13,716 bases of DNA from Acidimicrobiia bacterium (GCA_030623125.1 JAUXMQ010000002.1:1-13716), one strand, 5' to 3'. Shown: positions 6,591-13,102, counted from the stretch's first letter. Numbers and translations: made by a program. The notes: generated by a model not told the origin, from the sequence alone.

Positions 6591-6647
6591 TAGAATTAGG
6601 TCTCGAATCCCGTCTATCGCCTTCCGGACGCGTCTAGGAGTCCTTCC
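6591..6647 (+). promoter_or_regulatory. rplS promoter, leader and Shine-Dalgarno
   Basis: TAGAAT (6591-6596) starts right after the trmD stop and would give a leader of about 45 bases. AGGAG lies 7 bases before the ATG at 6648. Unlike most unit heads here, this ribosomal gene has a leader with a good ribosome-binding site. Confidence 0.45.
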
Positions 6648-6992
6648 ATGAACGATCTTCAAGCAGTTGAGAGCGCGCATGTCCGCGACGATATTCCCCA
6701 GTTTCGCGCCGGAGACAACGTCAGGGTGAATGTCCGTGTTGTCGAAGGTGGCCGCGAGCGCATACAGGCTTTTGAGGGCATGGTGATTGCTCGCAACGGC
6801 ACAGGCACGCGCGCCTCCTTCACCGTTCGCAAGCTGAGTTTTGGAGTTGGGGTTGAGCGGGTGTTCCCGGTGAATGCCCCAATCATCCAGAGTATCGAAG
6901 TTCTGCGCCGTGGCGACGTTCGTCGCTCCAAGCTCTACTTCCTTCGTGATCGGGTTGGTAAGTCAGCCCGGATCAAGGAGCTCCGCGACTGA
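6648..6992 (+). CDS. rplS: 50S ribosomal protein L19
   Basis: This 114-residue L19 has the normal length and motifs: FRAGDNVRVNVRVVEGGRERIQAFEGMVIAR, SFTVRKLSFGVGVERVFPVNAPIIQSIEVLRRGDVRRSKLYFLRDRVGKSARIKE. L19 sits at the 30S-50S interface near bridge B8. A good Shine-Dalgarno precedes the ATG. lepB starts two bases after its stop, so the two are probably translated in a coupled fashion. Confidence 0.98.
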   Translation: MNDLQAVESAHVRDDIPQFRAGDNVRVNVRVVEGGRERIQAFEGMVIARNGTGTRASFTVRKLSFGVGVERVFPVNAPIIQSIEVLRRGDVRRSKLYFLRDRVGKSARIKELRD

Positions 6993-6994
6993 GT

Positions 6995-7633
6995 TTGGAG
7001 ACGCCAGGCACGCACGAGCAGGAAGAGCCTGACGAATCGTCGACGCGCCCGCGTAGGCGTTCATTTTGGGCGGAGCTCCCCGGTCTGCTGCTGACGGCCC
7101 TCGTCATCGCCGTTGTCATCAAGACCTTTCTCGTTCAACCCTTCTGGATCCCATCCGAGTCGATGCTCCCCACGATCGAGGTGAACGACCGGGTGATGGT
7201 CAACAAACTCGCATTCAATTGGGACGAGCCCGAAAGAGGGGACATTGTTGTCTTCCGCGATCCTGCCGAGCCTCGCGTTGAGGAGTCGATTCCCGAGGTG
7301 GTGGTCCGCTCTGTCCTGGAGGCGGTCGGCATCCGCACCCGAGGCCGGGACGATCTGATCAAGCGAGTTATCGGACTGCCCGGCGAAACGGTTGTGATCG
7401 TGGAGAATCACGTGATGATCGACGGAAGCCCTTTATCAGAGCCCTATTTGAGTCTCGATGTGATTATGGCTGACGAGGGTCCTTTCGTGGTCGGCTTCGG
7501 CGAGGTGTTCGTCATGGGGGATAACCGCCAGTTCAGTTTTGACAGTCGGCGTTTTGGGTCTATCCCCTATGACGATCTCATCGGGCGCGCCTTCATAACC
7601 ATCTGGCCGATTTCCAACTTCGGGTCTCTCTAG
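6995..7633 (+). CDS. lepB: Type I signal peptidase
   Basis: This 212-residue membrane protease removes signal peptides from exported proteins. A charged cytoplasmic tail (1-27) is followed by one membrane span (about 28-46, LPGLLLTALVIAVVIKTFL). The catalytic dyad is Ser56 (IPSESMLPT) and Lys123 (LIKRVIGLPG). Box E, GDNRQFSFDSRRFG, lies near 176-189. It has a single N-terminal span and a periplasm-facing catalytic domain, as in other actinobacterial LepB proteins. The TTG at 6995 is the only usable start before the membrane span and lies 2 bases after the rplS stop. RNase HII, which usually follows lepB in this cluster, is absent. Confidence 0.95.
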   Translation: METPGTHEQEEPDESSTRPRRRSFWAELPGLLLTALVIAVVIKTFLVQPFWIPSESMLPTIEVNDRVMVNKLAFNWDEPERGDIVVFRDPAEPRVEESIPEVVVRSVLEAVGIRTRGRDDLIKRVIGLPGETVVIVENHVMIDGSPLSEPYLSLDVIMADEGPFVVGFGEVFVMGDNRQFSFDSRRFGSIPYDDLIGRAFITIWPISNFGSL

Positions 7634-7636
7634 AAA

Positions 7637-7663
7637 CTGACACCCTTTTCGCGTAGGTGTTAG
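7637..7663. repeat. Inverted repeat after lepB
   Basis: CTGACACC (7637-7644) can pair with GGTGTTAG (7656-7663) over 8 bp with one G-U pair and an 11-base loop. No T-run follows, so a classical terminator is not supported, though actinobacterial terminators often lack one. It overlaps the expected -35 zone of the DUF2469 promoter and could be an operator. Confidence 0.4.
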
Positions 7664-7677
7664 ATCGGGGTTTGGCA

Positions 7678-7712
7678 TATGATCGCTGGGTCCCTTTGTG
7701 TGACGAGGAGAG
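7678..7712 (+). promoter_or_regulatory. DUF2469 promoter and Shine-Dalgarno
   Basis: TATGAT (7678-7683) is a near-consensus -10, without a convincing -35. GAGGAG (7705-7710) lies immediately before the ATG at 7713. The leader would be about 23 bases. Confidence 0.5.
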
Positions 7713-8009
7713 ATGGAAGAAGACCTGGAGCGCTACGAGTCCGAAGTGGAGCTGAAGCTCTACAAGGAGTACCACGACGTCCTGCCGATGTTCACTTACG
7801 TGGTCGAGACTGAGCGTCGCTTCTATTTGGCCAACGACGTGAATATCGATGTCCGGGAAGTCAACGGCTCGGTCTACTTCGAAGTGGAGATGAATGACGC
7901 ATGGGTATGGGACATGTTCCGTCCGGCTCGATTCCTCGAGCACGTGCAGGTGCTCACGTTTCGCGACGTCAACGTCGAAGAGCTCGAGAAGGCGGAGCTC
8001 TCGATCTAG
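7713..8009 (+). CDS. DUF2469 protein (Mycobacterium tuberculosis Rv2901c family)
   Basis: This 98-residue protein of unknown function matches the actinobacterial DUF2469 family almost end to end: EEDLERYESEVELKLYKEYHDV, VVETERRFYLANDVNIDVR, VYFEVEMNDAWVWDMFRPARF and a tail ending FRDVNVEELEKAELSI. In M. tuberculosis the homologue lies between rnhB and yraN. Here it lies between lepB and yraN, which keeps the neighbourhood minus rnhB. It is acidic with no signal peptide or membrane span, hence cytosolic. The start follows a strong GAGGAG. The next gene, yraN, begins inside its 3' part. Confidence 0.93.
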   Translation: MEEDLERYESEVELKLYKEYHDVLPMFTYVVETERRFYLANDVNIDVREVNGSVYFEVEMNDAWVWDMFRPARFLEHVQVLTFRDVNVEELEKAELSI

Positions 8010-8326
8010 GCGGTCGGGAACTTGGGGGCTTTGGCGAGAGGCTGGCTGCCTGGTTTCTTGCCGACCACGGTCTCGACATCGTTGGCTTCAACCTCGAGAT
8101 CTCCGGTGGTGAGCTCGATCTCGTTGCGATCGACCAAAACAGCAAGGTTGTCGTTGAAGTGAGGACGACCCGTCACGGGTCGGATCCGATCGACGCCGTT
8201 GGCGAGGCAAAACGACGCCGCGTCACCAATCTCGCCCGGGGCATTGACGCCGACCGGGTCGACTTCCTCGGTATTCGCGTCGACCGCTCCGGATTCGACG
8301 TTCATTGGCTTCCCGGGCCAAATTGA
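7901..8326 (+). CDS. yraN: YraN-family (UPF0102) putative endonuclease
   Basis: The conserved part begins near GERLAAWFLADHGLDIVGFN and contains the nuclease-like core GELDLVAIDQNSKVVVEVRTTRHG. The family is PD-(D/E)xK-like with E-V-K; here the Lys position is Arg (EVR). The tail RVDFLGIRVDRSGFDVHWLP is typical. In frame, the only start codons are the ATGs at 7901 and 7907, both well inside the DUF2469 gene. The overlap is therefore about 105 bases, and an Arg-rich N-terminal extension of roughly 30 residues results (141 residues against about 120 usual). A non-standard start nearer 8010 is the alternative. Family confident, start uncertain. In actinobacteria comM normally follows; here it is 4.9 kb away. 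Confidence 0.8.
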   Translation: MGMGHVPSGSIPRARAGAHVSRRQRRRAREGGALDLGGRELGGFGERLAAWFLADHGLDIVGFNLEISGGELDLVAIDQNSKVVVEVRTTRHGSDPIDAVGEAKRRRVTNLARGIDADRVDFLGIRVDRSGFDVHWLPGPN

Positions 8327-8362
8327 CGGTCGGCTTCGCTCCTTCCTAATGTTCTAGAACAT
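8323..8362 (+). promoter_or_regulatory. ABC operon promoter with palindromic operator over the start codon
   Basis: TTGACG (8323-8328), an 18-base spacer and TAATGT (8347-8352) form the best sigma-70-type promoter in the window. The ATG at 8361 lies 8 bases beyond the -10, so the mRNA should be leaderless. The perfect 14-bp palindrome ATGTTCTAGAACAT (8349-8362) covers half the -10, the start point and the start codon, as expected for a repressor site. Confidence 0.6.
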
Positions 8363-9260
8363 GAGTTTGTCCTCGGCAGCCGTCAGAGTCTGCGGGCTCA
8401 CCAAGAGGTACAAACGAACGGAGGCATTGCGAGGGCTCGATTTCGAGATTCCCGCGGGCCAGGTCACCGGTTTTCTCGGTCCGAACGGCTCCGGCAAGAC
8501 CACTACCTTTCGATCCTTGCTCGGGTTGACCCGGCCAAACGAGGGCGACATCGAGATTCTTGGCATGGAGGTGCCGCGCCATCTCCCGCAGATCACCAAG
8601 AAGGTGGGCGCGATCATTGAAGAGCCGGGGCTCATAAAGGCGCACACCGGGCGGGTGAATCTTCGGATCGCCGCCGACACTCTCGGATTCGGTCATGACA
8701 CCATCGAAGAGATGCTCCAGTTTGTCGCTCTTTCCAGCGATGCCGATCGCAGAGTGGACGAGTACTCGAAGGGGATGAGACAGAGACTGGCCTTGGCGGC
8801 CGCACTACTTGGTCAGCCGGAACTGCTCCTGCTCGATGAGCCACTGGATGGTCTCGATCCCGCAGGCCAGCATGCCTTCCGGGCGAGACTTCGAGCCCTG
8901 GCCGATGAGGGTCGCACGGTTGTGGTCTCCAGTCATGATCTGGCTGATATCGAGGCCCTTGCCGACCACGTGGTGGTGATCGATCACGGTCGGCTCATAA
9001 CTCAGGGGCCACTCGAGGACTTGCTTGACGGCGGAATGATCCGGGTGGTTGTCGACAACGTCGACGCCGCAGCCAAGGTTCTGTTGGCCGTGGGAATGGA
9101 GAGCCGGAAAGACGATGGCGGGCTCGTCGTCGACGCCCAGGACGGAGCGGACATAGTCAGGGCGCTTGCCCAAGCCGGCTTCTACCCGAGCGAGGTCAGA
9201 CCGGAGCGAACCTCGCTCGAATCGTTGTTTCTCGGGATCACCGGCGAGGAGAGGGCATGA
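8361..9260 (+). CDS. ABC transporter ATP-binding protein (ABC-2 exporter type)
   Basis: This 299-residue nucleotide-binding subunit has Walker A GPNGSGKTT (40-48), the ABC signature in EYSKGMRQR (134-142), Walker B LLLLDEP (155-161) and the H-loop His192 (SSHDLADIEALADHV). The Q-loop position reads IIEEPGL, as in drug and lantibiotic exporters. A C-terminal extension (about 225-299) resembles the accessory domain of such exporters, ending TSLESLFLGITGEE. It pairs with the permease whose ATG overlaps its TGA (ATGA). ATP hydrolysis would drive export; the substrate is not evident. The start codon is covered by a palindrome, suggesting dedicated repression, but no regulator gene is adjacent. Confidence 0.95.
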   Translation: MSLSSAAVRVCGLTKRYKRTEALRGLDFEIPAGQVTGFLGPNGSGKTTTFRSLLGLTRPNEGDIEILGMEVPRHLPQITKKVGAIIEEPGLIKAHTGRVNLRIAADTLGFGHDTIEEMLQFVALSSDADRRVDEYSKGMRQRLALAAALLGQPELLLLDEPLDGLDPAGQHAFRARLRALADEGRTVVVSSHDLADIEALADHVVVIDHGRLITQGPLEDLLDGGMIRVVVDNVDAAAKVLLAVGMESRKDDGGLVVDAQDGADIVRALAQAGFYPSEVRPERTSLESLFLGITGEERA

Positions 9261-10027
9261 GTCTCATTCACGCCGAGTACCTGAAGATGAGCCGACGCAA
9301 GTTGTTCCCCGTGATGCTCCTCATCCTCGGGTTCCTGATGGCGCTCACAGCCGTCCTCTTCTTCGTCGTATTACCGGCGATCCCCGAGTTTGGCGGCGAC
9401 TCTCCGGTGCCACAGCGGCCCGATGCCTTTGTGTTCGGCGCACAACAGGTCGCCGGTCAGGCATGGTGGTTTGCAGTCATCCTGGCGACCGCGGTGCTGG
9501 GCGGTGAGTTGGGCGGGACGGCCTGGGCGACTGCATTGACCAGGGATTCCCGAAAGCTGAACCATGTCGGCTCCCGACTGCTGATCTTCTCGACAGCCTC
9601 GTGGCTTGCATTTCTGTTCGGAACCGCGTTGTGGGCTGTGGTTACATGGTTTGCCGCAGAAGGGTCGGGCGCCCCGGATTTGGCTGAGTGGCTCGGCCTG
9701 GTCTGGCGGTTTGCCCTGATCGCTGTCGCCTGGACATCGATCGGGCTGGGGGCGGTCGCCATGACGAGGTCCATCGGACCCGCAATGGGAATCGCCCTCG
9801 GGTTCTCGTTTTTGGACAGCATCCTGGCTCCGTTCATCGGCCCCTACGAGAACGTATCCCTGACAGCAGCCTCCAATGGCATGTTCGACGTTGGAGGCGA
9901 CGGCCCTTTCAGTGTGTTCATACCCGGCGCTGACCTCTCACTGACCCACGCAGTCGCCATCACGCTGGGCTGGGCTCTCGTCGGTTTTGGGCTGACCTGG
10001 TGGGGACTTCGGCGTCGCGACGCCTAA
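9257..10027 (+). CDS. ABC-2 type transporter permease
   Basis: This 256-residue integral membrane protein has about six hydrophobic spans, near residues 15-42, 70-94, 107-133, 143-169, 175-195 and 230-251. A short cytoplasmic start, LIHAEYLKMSRRKL, is typical of ABC-2 permeases (substrate-engaging N-terminal helix). It is co-translated with the ATPase: ATGA overlap, with AGGAG 5 bases before the ATG. Two permeases would dimerise with two ATPases. The stop codon overlaps that of the convergent minus-strand gene by a few bases (10024-10027). Confidence 0.88.
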   Translation: MSLIHAEYLKMSRRKLFPVMLLILGFLMALTAVLFFVVLPAIPEFGGDSPVPQRPDAFVFGAQQVAGQAWWFAVILATAVLGGELGGTAWATALTRDSRKLNHVGSRLLIFSTASWLAFLFGTALWAVVTWFAAEGSGAPDLAEWLGLVWRFALIAVAWTSIGLGAVAMTRSIGPAMGIALGFSFLDSILAPFIGPYENVSLTAASNGMFDVGGDGPFSVFIPGADLSLTHAVAITLGWALVGFGLTWWGLRRRDA

Positions 10028-10230
10028 CCCTCAGCGCCGAAGCGACGACGTAGTTCCTTGTGCCAGCAACCGTGATGCCAGTGACGACGCATGTCCGCCG
10101 CCTCGTCCGGGATCACAACGAGATGGAACGTGCCGGGCGGGATGGACGTCTCGCATCCCGGGCAGAGGTACTCCTTCTTCGCCTGGTAGGGCTGGATCGG
10201 ATTGACGGTTATGTCGAGAAGATCGCCCAC
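10024..10230 (-). CDS. Small CxxC / HWH-motif protein, probable metal-binding
   Basis: This is a 68-residue protein from the GTG at 10230-10228. It has a CPGC pair (Cys23, Cys26), His36 in PPGTFHLV, and HWHHGCW (50-56), with a basic end KELRRRFG. CPGC...IPPGT.H.V......RRHWH..CW matches a short family of unknown function common in actinobacteria and sometimes labelled ATP/GTP-binding without clear basis. The Cys/His pattern suggests one zinc site. It overlaps the preceding membrane-peptide gene by 22 bases, so the pair should be co-translated. The open frame runs upstream to 10638, but that part is antisense to the crotonase and is not coding. Confidence 0.7.
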   Translation of the reverse strand: MGDLLDITVNPIQPYQAKKEYLCPGCETSIPPGTFHLVVIPDEAADMRRHWHHGCWHKELRRRFGAEG

Positions 10231-10322
10231 GCGATGACCGCCAATGTCGCCAGTACCGCGATGACCACCACGGCTATATCCAGGGCCGATTTCTCCTGGG
10301 CTCGGAAAGGGTTGAATCCCAC
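10209..10322 (-). CDS. 37-residue single-span membrane peptide
   Basis: This short frame on the minus strand starts at the GTG at 10322-10320 and stops at 10211-10209. It encodes a polar head, MGFNPFRAQEKSALD, then one continuous hydrophobic span of about 20 residues (16-35, IAVVVIAVLATLAVIAWAIF) and a two-residue tail. TACCGT lies 6 bases before the GTG, the leaderless pattern of the other unit heads. Its stop lies 22 bases inside the next gene. NPFR-Q-E heads on short membrane peptides are familiar from actinobacteria next to the CxxC protein, but the function is unknown. The opposite strand carries no gene here, which supports coding. Confidence 0.62.
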   Translation of the reverse strand: MGFNPFRAQEKSALDIAVVVIAVLATLAVIAWAIFST

Positions 10323-10366
10323 GCTGAAACGGTAACCGTCTGGAAGTACTGTCTACCGTCACACCG
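10323..10366. promoter_or_regulatory. Divergent leaderless promoters with identical TACCGT boxes
   Basis: The minus-strand box is TACCGT (10334-10329), 6 bases from the GTG at 10322. The plus-strand box is also TACCGT (10354-10359), 7 bases from the crotonase ATG at 10367. The two units share a 44-bp control region and are probably expressed by the same sigma factor. Confidence 0.55.
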
Positions 10367-11146
10367 ATGAGCTGGCTCCTGACCACAGACGACGGTGAGA
10401 TACGCACACTGACTTTCGACCGGCCGGAACGGAAGAACGCGGTGCCTCCCGAGGGCTGGGTGGTCTTGCGGGATGCGTTCATCGATTTCGAGAAGTCCGA
10501 GGCGAGGGTGCTGATAGTCACCGGTGCCGGTGGTGAGTTCTGCGCCGGCGCCGACCTGGACCGGAGCGGGTCCGCAATGGGGGAGTCGGTTACCCATCGA
10601 CACCGGAGGATGAAGACCGTCGGAGAGGCGGCCTCCACCCTTCATCGCACGACCAAACCGACAATCGCCGCCGTTGACGGTGTGGCTGTGGGCGCGGGGA
10701 TGAATCTGGCTCTCGGTTGTGACGTTGTCATCGCCAGCACCAGGGCACGGTTCTCGGAGATTTTTGTCAGACGTGGACTGACGGTCGACTTCGGTGGCAC
10801 GTGGCTCCTGCCCCGAATCGTTGGGTTGCAACGCGCCAAGGAGCTTGCCCTTTCCGGTCGCATCGTCGAAGCGGAAGAGGCCCTTGCTATCGGTTTGGTA
10901 GTCGAGTTGGTTCCGTCGGATCAGCTTGCTGATCGCGCTCAGAACATGGCGCAGGGCTTTCTGGAGGGTGCGCCGATAGCCCAGATGTTTGCCAAGCAGG
11001 GTCTCGATGCGTCGTTCGAGTCGAGCTTTGCGGAGAGCCTCAGTTGGGAGGGTCAGTCTCAGGCAATAGCCATGGGAACAGCCGACGTCCAAGAGGGGAT
11101 GGCGGCATTCCTGGAGAAGCGTGAGCCCGATTGGCGGGGTGAGTAA
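10367..11146 (+). CDS. Enoyl-CoA hydratase/isomerase family protein, PaaG-like
   Basis: This 259-residue crotonase has the CoA-binding and oxyanion-hole stretches GAGGEFCAGADLD (53-65) and GVAVGAGMNLALGCD (105-119). The first catalytic Glu of true hydratases (Glu144 in rat) is Asn113; the second (Glu164) is Glu131. Asp141 in the segment LTVDFGGTWLLPRIVG matches the Asp used by PaaG isomerases, and the ending DVQEGMAAFLEKREPDWRGE is PaaG-like. An isomerase or ring-opening role on acyl-CoA is thus more likely than straight hydration; the substrate is unknown. It is cytosolic. The ATG is leaderless (TACCGT, 7 bases). It stands alone, ending 6 bases before the convergent deaminase. Confidence 0.85.
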   Translation: MSWLLTTDDGEIRTLTFDRPERKNAVPPEGWVVLRDAFIDFEKSEARVLIVTGAGGEFCAGADLDRSGSAMGESVTHRHRRMKTVGEAASTLHRTTKPTIAAVDGVAVGAGMNLALGCDVVIASTRARFSEIFVRRGLTVDFGGTWLLPRIVGLQRAKELALSGRIVEAEEALAIGLVVELVPSDQLADRAQNMAQGFLEGAPIAQMFAKQGLDASFESSFAESLSWEGQSQAIAMGTADVQEGMAAFLEKREPDWRGE

Positions 11147-11152
11147 TAGCAG

Positions 11153-11596
11153 TCAATTCGCGCCGATGTCCTCGTTCCACAGGTTCGGGCGGGCCTTGAT
11201 GAACTTCTCCATCAGGTCGACGCAACGCCGATCGTCAACGACTTCGACGATTACGCCGCGGGACCGCAAATAGTCCTCGGCGCCCATGAAGGTTATGTTT
11301 TCCCCGACGACGACCTTAGGGATTTCGTAGAGGAGGATCGCCCCTGAGCACATCTCGCATGGCGAGAGCGTCGTGTAGATCGTGGAGCGGCGATATGCCG
11401 AGACATCCAGCCGGCCTGCGTTCTCGAGGGCGTCCATCTCGCCGTGGAGGATGACTGAGCCCTGTTGCACCCGGCGGTTATGTCCTCGACCGACGACCTC
11501 ACCGTCAATGACGAGGGCCGACCCGATCGGGATGCCACCTTCCTCGAGCCCCAGACGCGCCTCCTCGATTGCCGTCTCGAGACCGTTGTCTTCCAT
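11153..11596 (-). CDS. Fcy1-type cytosine deaminase (CDA-fold nucleobase deaminase)
   Basis: This 147-residue zinc deaminase has the motifs HGE (His51, Glu53) and PCEMC (Cys80, Cys83), giving the zinc ligands His51, Cys80, Cys83 and the proton shuttle Glu53. It is much closer to yeast cytosine deaminase Fcy1 than to TadA. Compare EEARLGLEEGGIPIG, GRGHNRR.QQGS..LHGE...LENAGRL, TLYTTLSPC.MC-type residues, VVGEN, YLRSRG..V.VVDD.RC and the ending RPNLWNEDIG. Fcy1 residues that bind cytosine (Asn51 and Asp155) have counterparts Asn40 and Asp143. It likely converts cytosine to uracil for pyrimidine salvage; another small nucleobase remains possible. Its ATG is leaderless (TAAGCT, 7 bases) and divergent from the next gene. 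Confidence 0.85.
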   Translation of the reverse strand: MEDNGLETAIEEARLGLEEGGIPIGSALVIDGEVVGRGHNRRVQQGSVILHGEMDALENAGRLDVSAYRRSTIYTTLSPCEMCSGAILLYEIPKVVVGENITFMGAEDYLRSRGVIVEVVDDRRCVDLMEKFIKARPNLWNEDIGAN

Positions 11597-11632
11597 GTGA
11601 TGAAGCTTATGTCATCCCTCTAGCCTGGAACG
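11597..11632. promoter_or_regulatory. Divergent leaderless promoters, deaminase and GGT homologue
   Basis: The minus-strand TAAGCT (11609-11604) is 7 bases from the deaminase ATG. The plus-strand TAGCCT (11621-11626) is 6 bases from the ATG at 11633. The whole divergent gap is 36 bp, leaving -35 regions inside the opposite gene. Confidence 0.55.
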
Positions 11633-13102
11633 ATGTCACGCATCGCCGTAGCCGGACCCAACCGACTCGTTACAGATGCCGCCGGTCTCATTGCCGATGC
11701 GGGTGGCTCCGTAGTAGACACCGCTATCGTCGCTGCGCTCACCGCGATGTGCACCGAGCCGGGGATCTGCTCGCCGGGGGGAGGGGGGTTCCTCACTATC
11801 GACGTGCCCGGCACCGATGCCGTGGTGATCGATGGCTATATGTCATATCCGGGGATCGGATTCTCCGGCGACCCCAACATGCGCGAGATCACCATGGATT
11901 ATGGAGGCGGCGTCACCACCCTGGTCGACGCCGGGTCCGTTGCCGTGCCTGGTGTCTTCGCCGGGTTCGAGCTGGCTTGGAAGATGTTTGGAACCGCTCC
12001 CTGGCATGAGCTCATGGAGGCGGTCGCTGTGACCGTGGCAGATGGGTTTCCGCTGGGTCAGGCCGCGCACCATTACCTTCTTGACGCTTTTGGTCCCATT
12101 TTGTCCGCCGACCCCACCGCGCGGAGCGCGCTCTCCCATGATGGGCGACTGCGCGATGTTGGGGAGACCGTGCTGTTCGAGGGTCTTGTCTCGACCCTTC
12201 GACACATTGGAGAGGAGGGCGCCCGTGTGTTCTACGAAGGAGACCTGGCTCGAACGATCGTGGCCGACCTGGAGGTGAGGGGAGGGCAACTGACCCGAGA
12301 GGACATGGCCTCCTATCAAGCCGTGCCTAGAGATCCTCTCCTCGTAGACATCGGGGGGTGGAGCTTGACGCTCAACCCGCCTCCTGCGGTGGGAGGGGTG
12401 ACCGTTGCCCTTGCTCTGAGTCAGATCGCGAGGAGTGACGACACGGGCCCCACTGTCTGGGCGGATGCTCTTGTCAGCGCGTACACGATGAGGGCAGAGG
12501 AGTTGGAGCCACATGCCGACCTCGAAGTCGCAGCCGACACTGTGCTGGTTAGAGCAGGTCTTCGCTCGCCGTCGACCGTCAGCATCGCGGCGGTCGATGA
12601 GGATGGCGGCGCTGTGGCGGTTTCCTGTTCCGCCGGATATGGGTCCGGTGTGACACCGGCGGGAACGGGTTTGCTGATGAACAACGCCGTGGGTGAGATC
12701 GAGCTGACTCCGGGTGGGCCCGATGCCCACCGGCCGGGCAAGGTGATGATGTCCAACATGGCTCCAACCGTGGCTAGATCCGGTGACGACGTCGTCGCCA
12801 TCGGCACGCCGGGAGCCGACCGCATCACCAGCGCACTCGTGGTCACCCTGGAGTGGCTGGTGGGTGGGATGGATCTCGAAGCTGCGATCGAGCAGCCGCG
12901 TCTTCACCCGGAGTTTGGTGACTGGGGGGTTCGCATCGCGGTGGAGCCCGGTCTCGATCTCGACGGCGTCGAGTATCCCCTGAGGCATTTCGACGGTCGG
13001 CACATGTACTTCGGGGGAGTCAACGGCGCTGCGTTGGAGGGTGGCCTGCTACACGGTCATGCCGACAGCCGCCGTCACGGGTCGGTTGCCATCGTGGGCT
13101 GA
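11633..13102 (+). CDS. Gamma-glutamyltransferase family Ntn-hydrolase, divergent
   Basis: This 489-residue member of the GGT/cephalosporin-acylase superfamily is shorter than usual (about 530-580). Conserved parts are GGSVVDTAIVAALTAMCTEPGICSPGGGGFLTI (24-56), GSVAVPG, the processing-site region around PSTVSIAAVDEDG with candidate nucleophile Thr315, GSGVTPAGTGLLMNNAVG, SNMAPTV and IGTPGADRI (390-398). Several residues used by Escherichia coli GGT are changed. The region of Arg114 reads DGYM, TTH is TVS, and GSPGGSRI is GTPGADRI. No signal peptide is visible, whereas classical GGTs are exported. It may still self-cleave before Thr315, but its substrate may not be glutathione. The start has TAGCCT 6 bases upstream. 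Confidence 0.82.
   Translation: MSRIAVAGPNRLVTDAAGLIADAGGSVVDTAIVAALTAMCTEPGICSPGGGGFLTIDVPGTDAVVIDGYMSYPGIGFSGDPNMREITMDYGGGVTTLVDAGSVAVPGVFAGFELAWKMFGTAPWHELMEAVAVTVADGFPLGQAAHHYLLDAFGPILSADPTARSALSHDGRLRDVGETVLFEGLVSTLRHIGEEGARVFYEGDLARTIVADLEVRGGQLTREDMASYQAVPRDPLLVDIGGWSLTLNPPPAVGGVTVALALSQIARSDDTGPTVWADALVSAYTMRAEELEPHADLEVAADTVLVRAGLRSPSTVSIAAVDEDGGAVAVSCSAGYGSGVTPAGTGLLMNNAVGEIELTPGGPDAHRPGKVMMSNMAPTVARSGDDVVAIGTPGADRITSALVVTLEWLVGGMDLEAAIEQPRLHPEFGDWGVRIAVEPGLDLDGVEYPLRHFDGRHMYFGGVNGAALEGGLLHGHADSRRHGSVAIVG

Noticed and set aside
10231..11092. Minus-strand open frames through the crotonase, including an upstream extension of the CxxC gene.
   Set aside because: They are antisense to a well-conserved enzyme, and the conserved part of the small protein begins only at the GTG at 10230.
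11843..13003. A 386-codon minus-strand open frame.
   Set aside because: It is antisense to the GGT homologue, has no recognisable domain and no promoter; the plus-strand protein explains the sequence.
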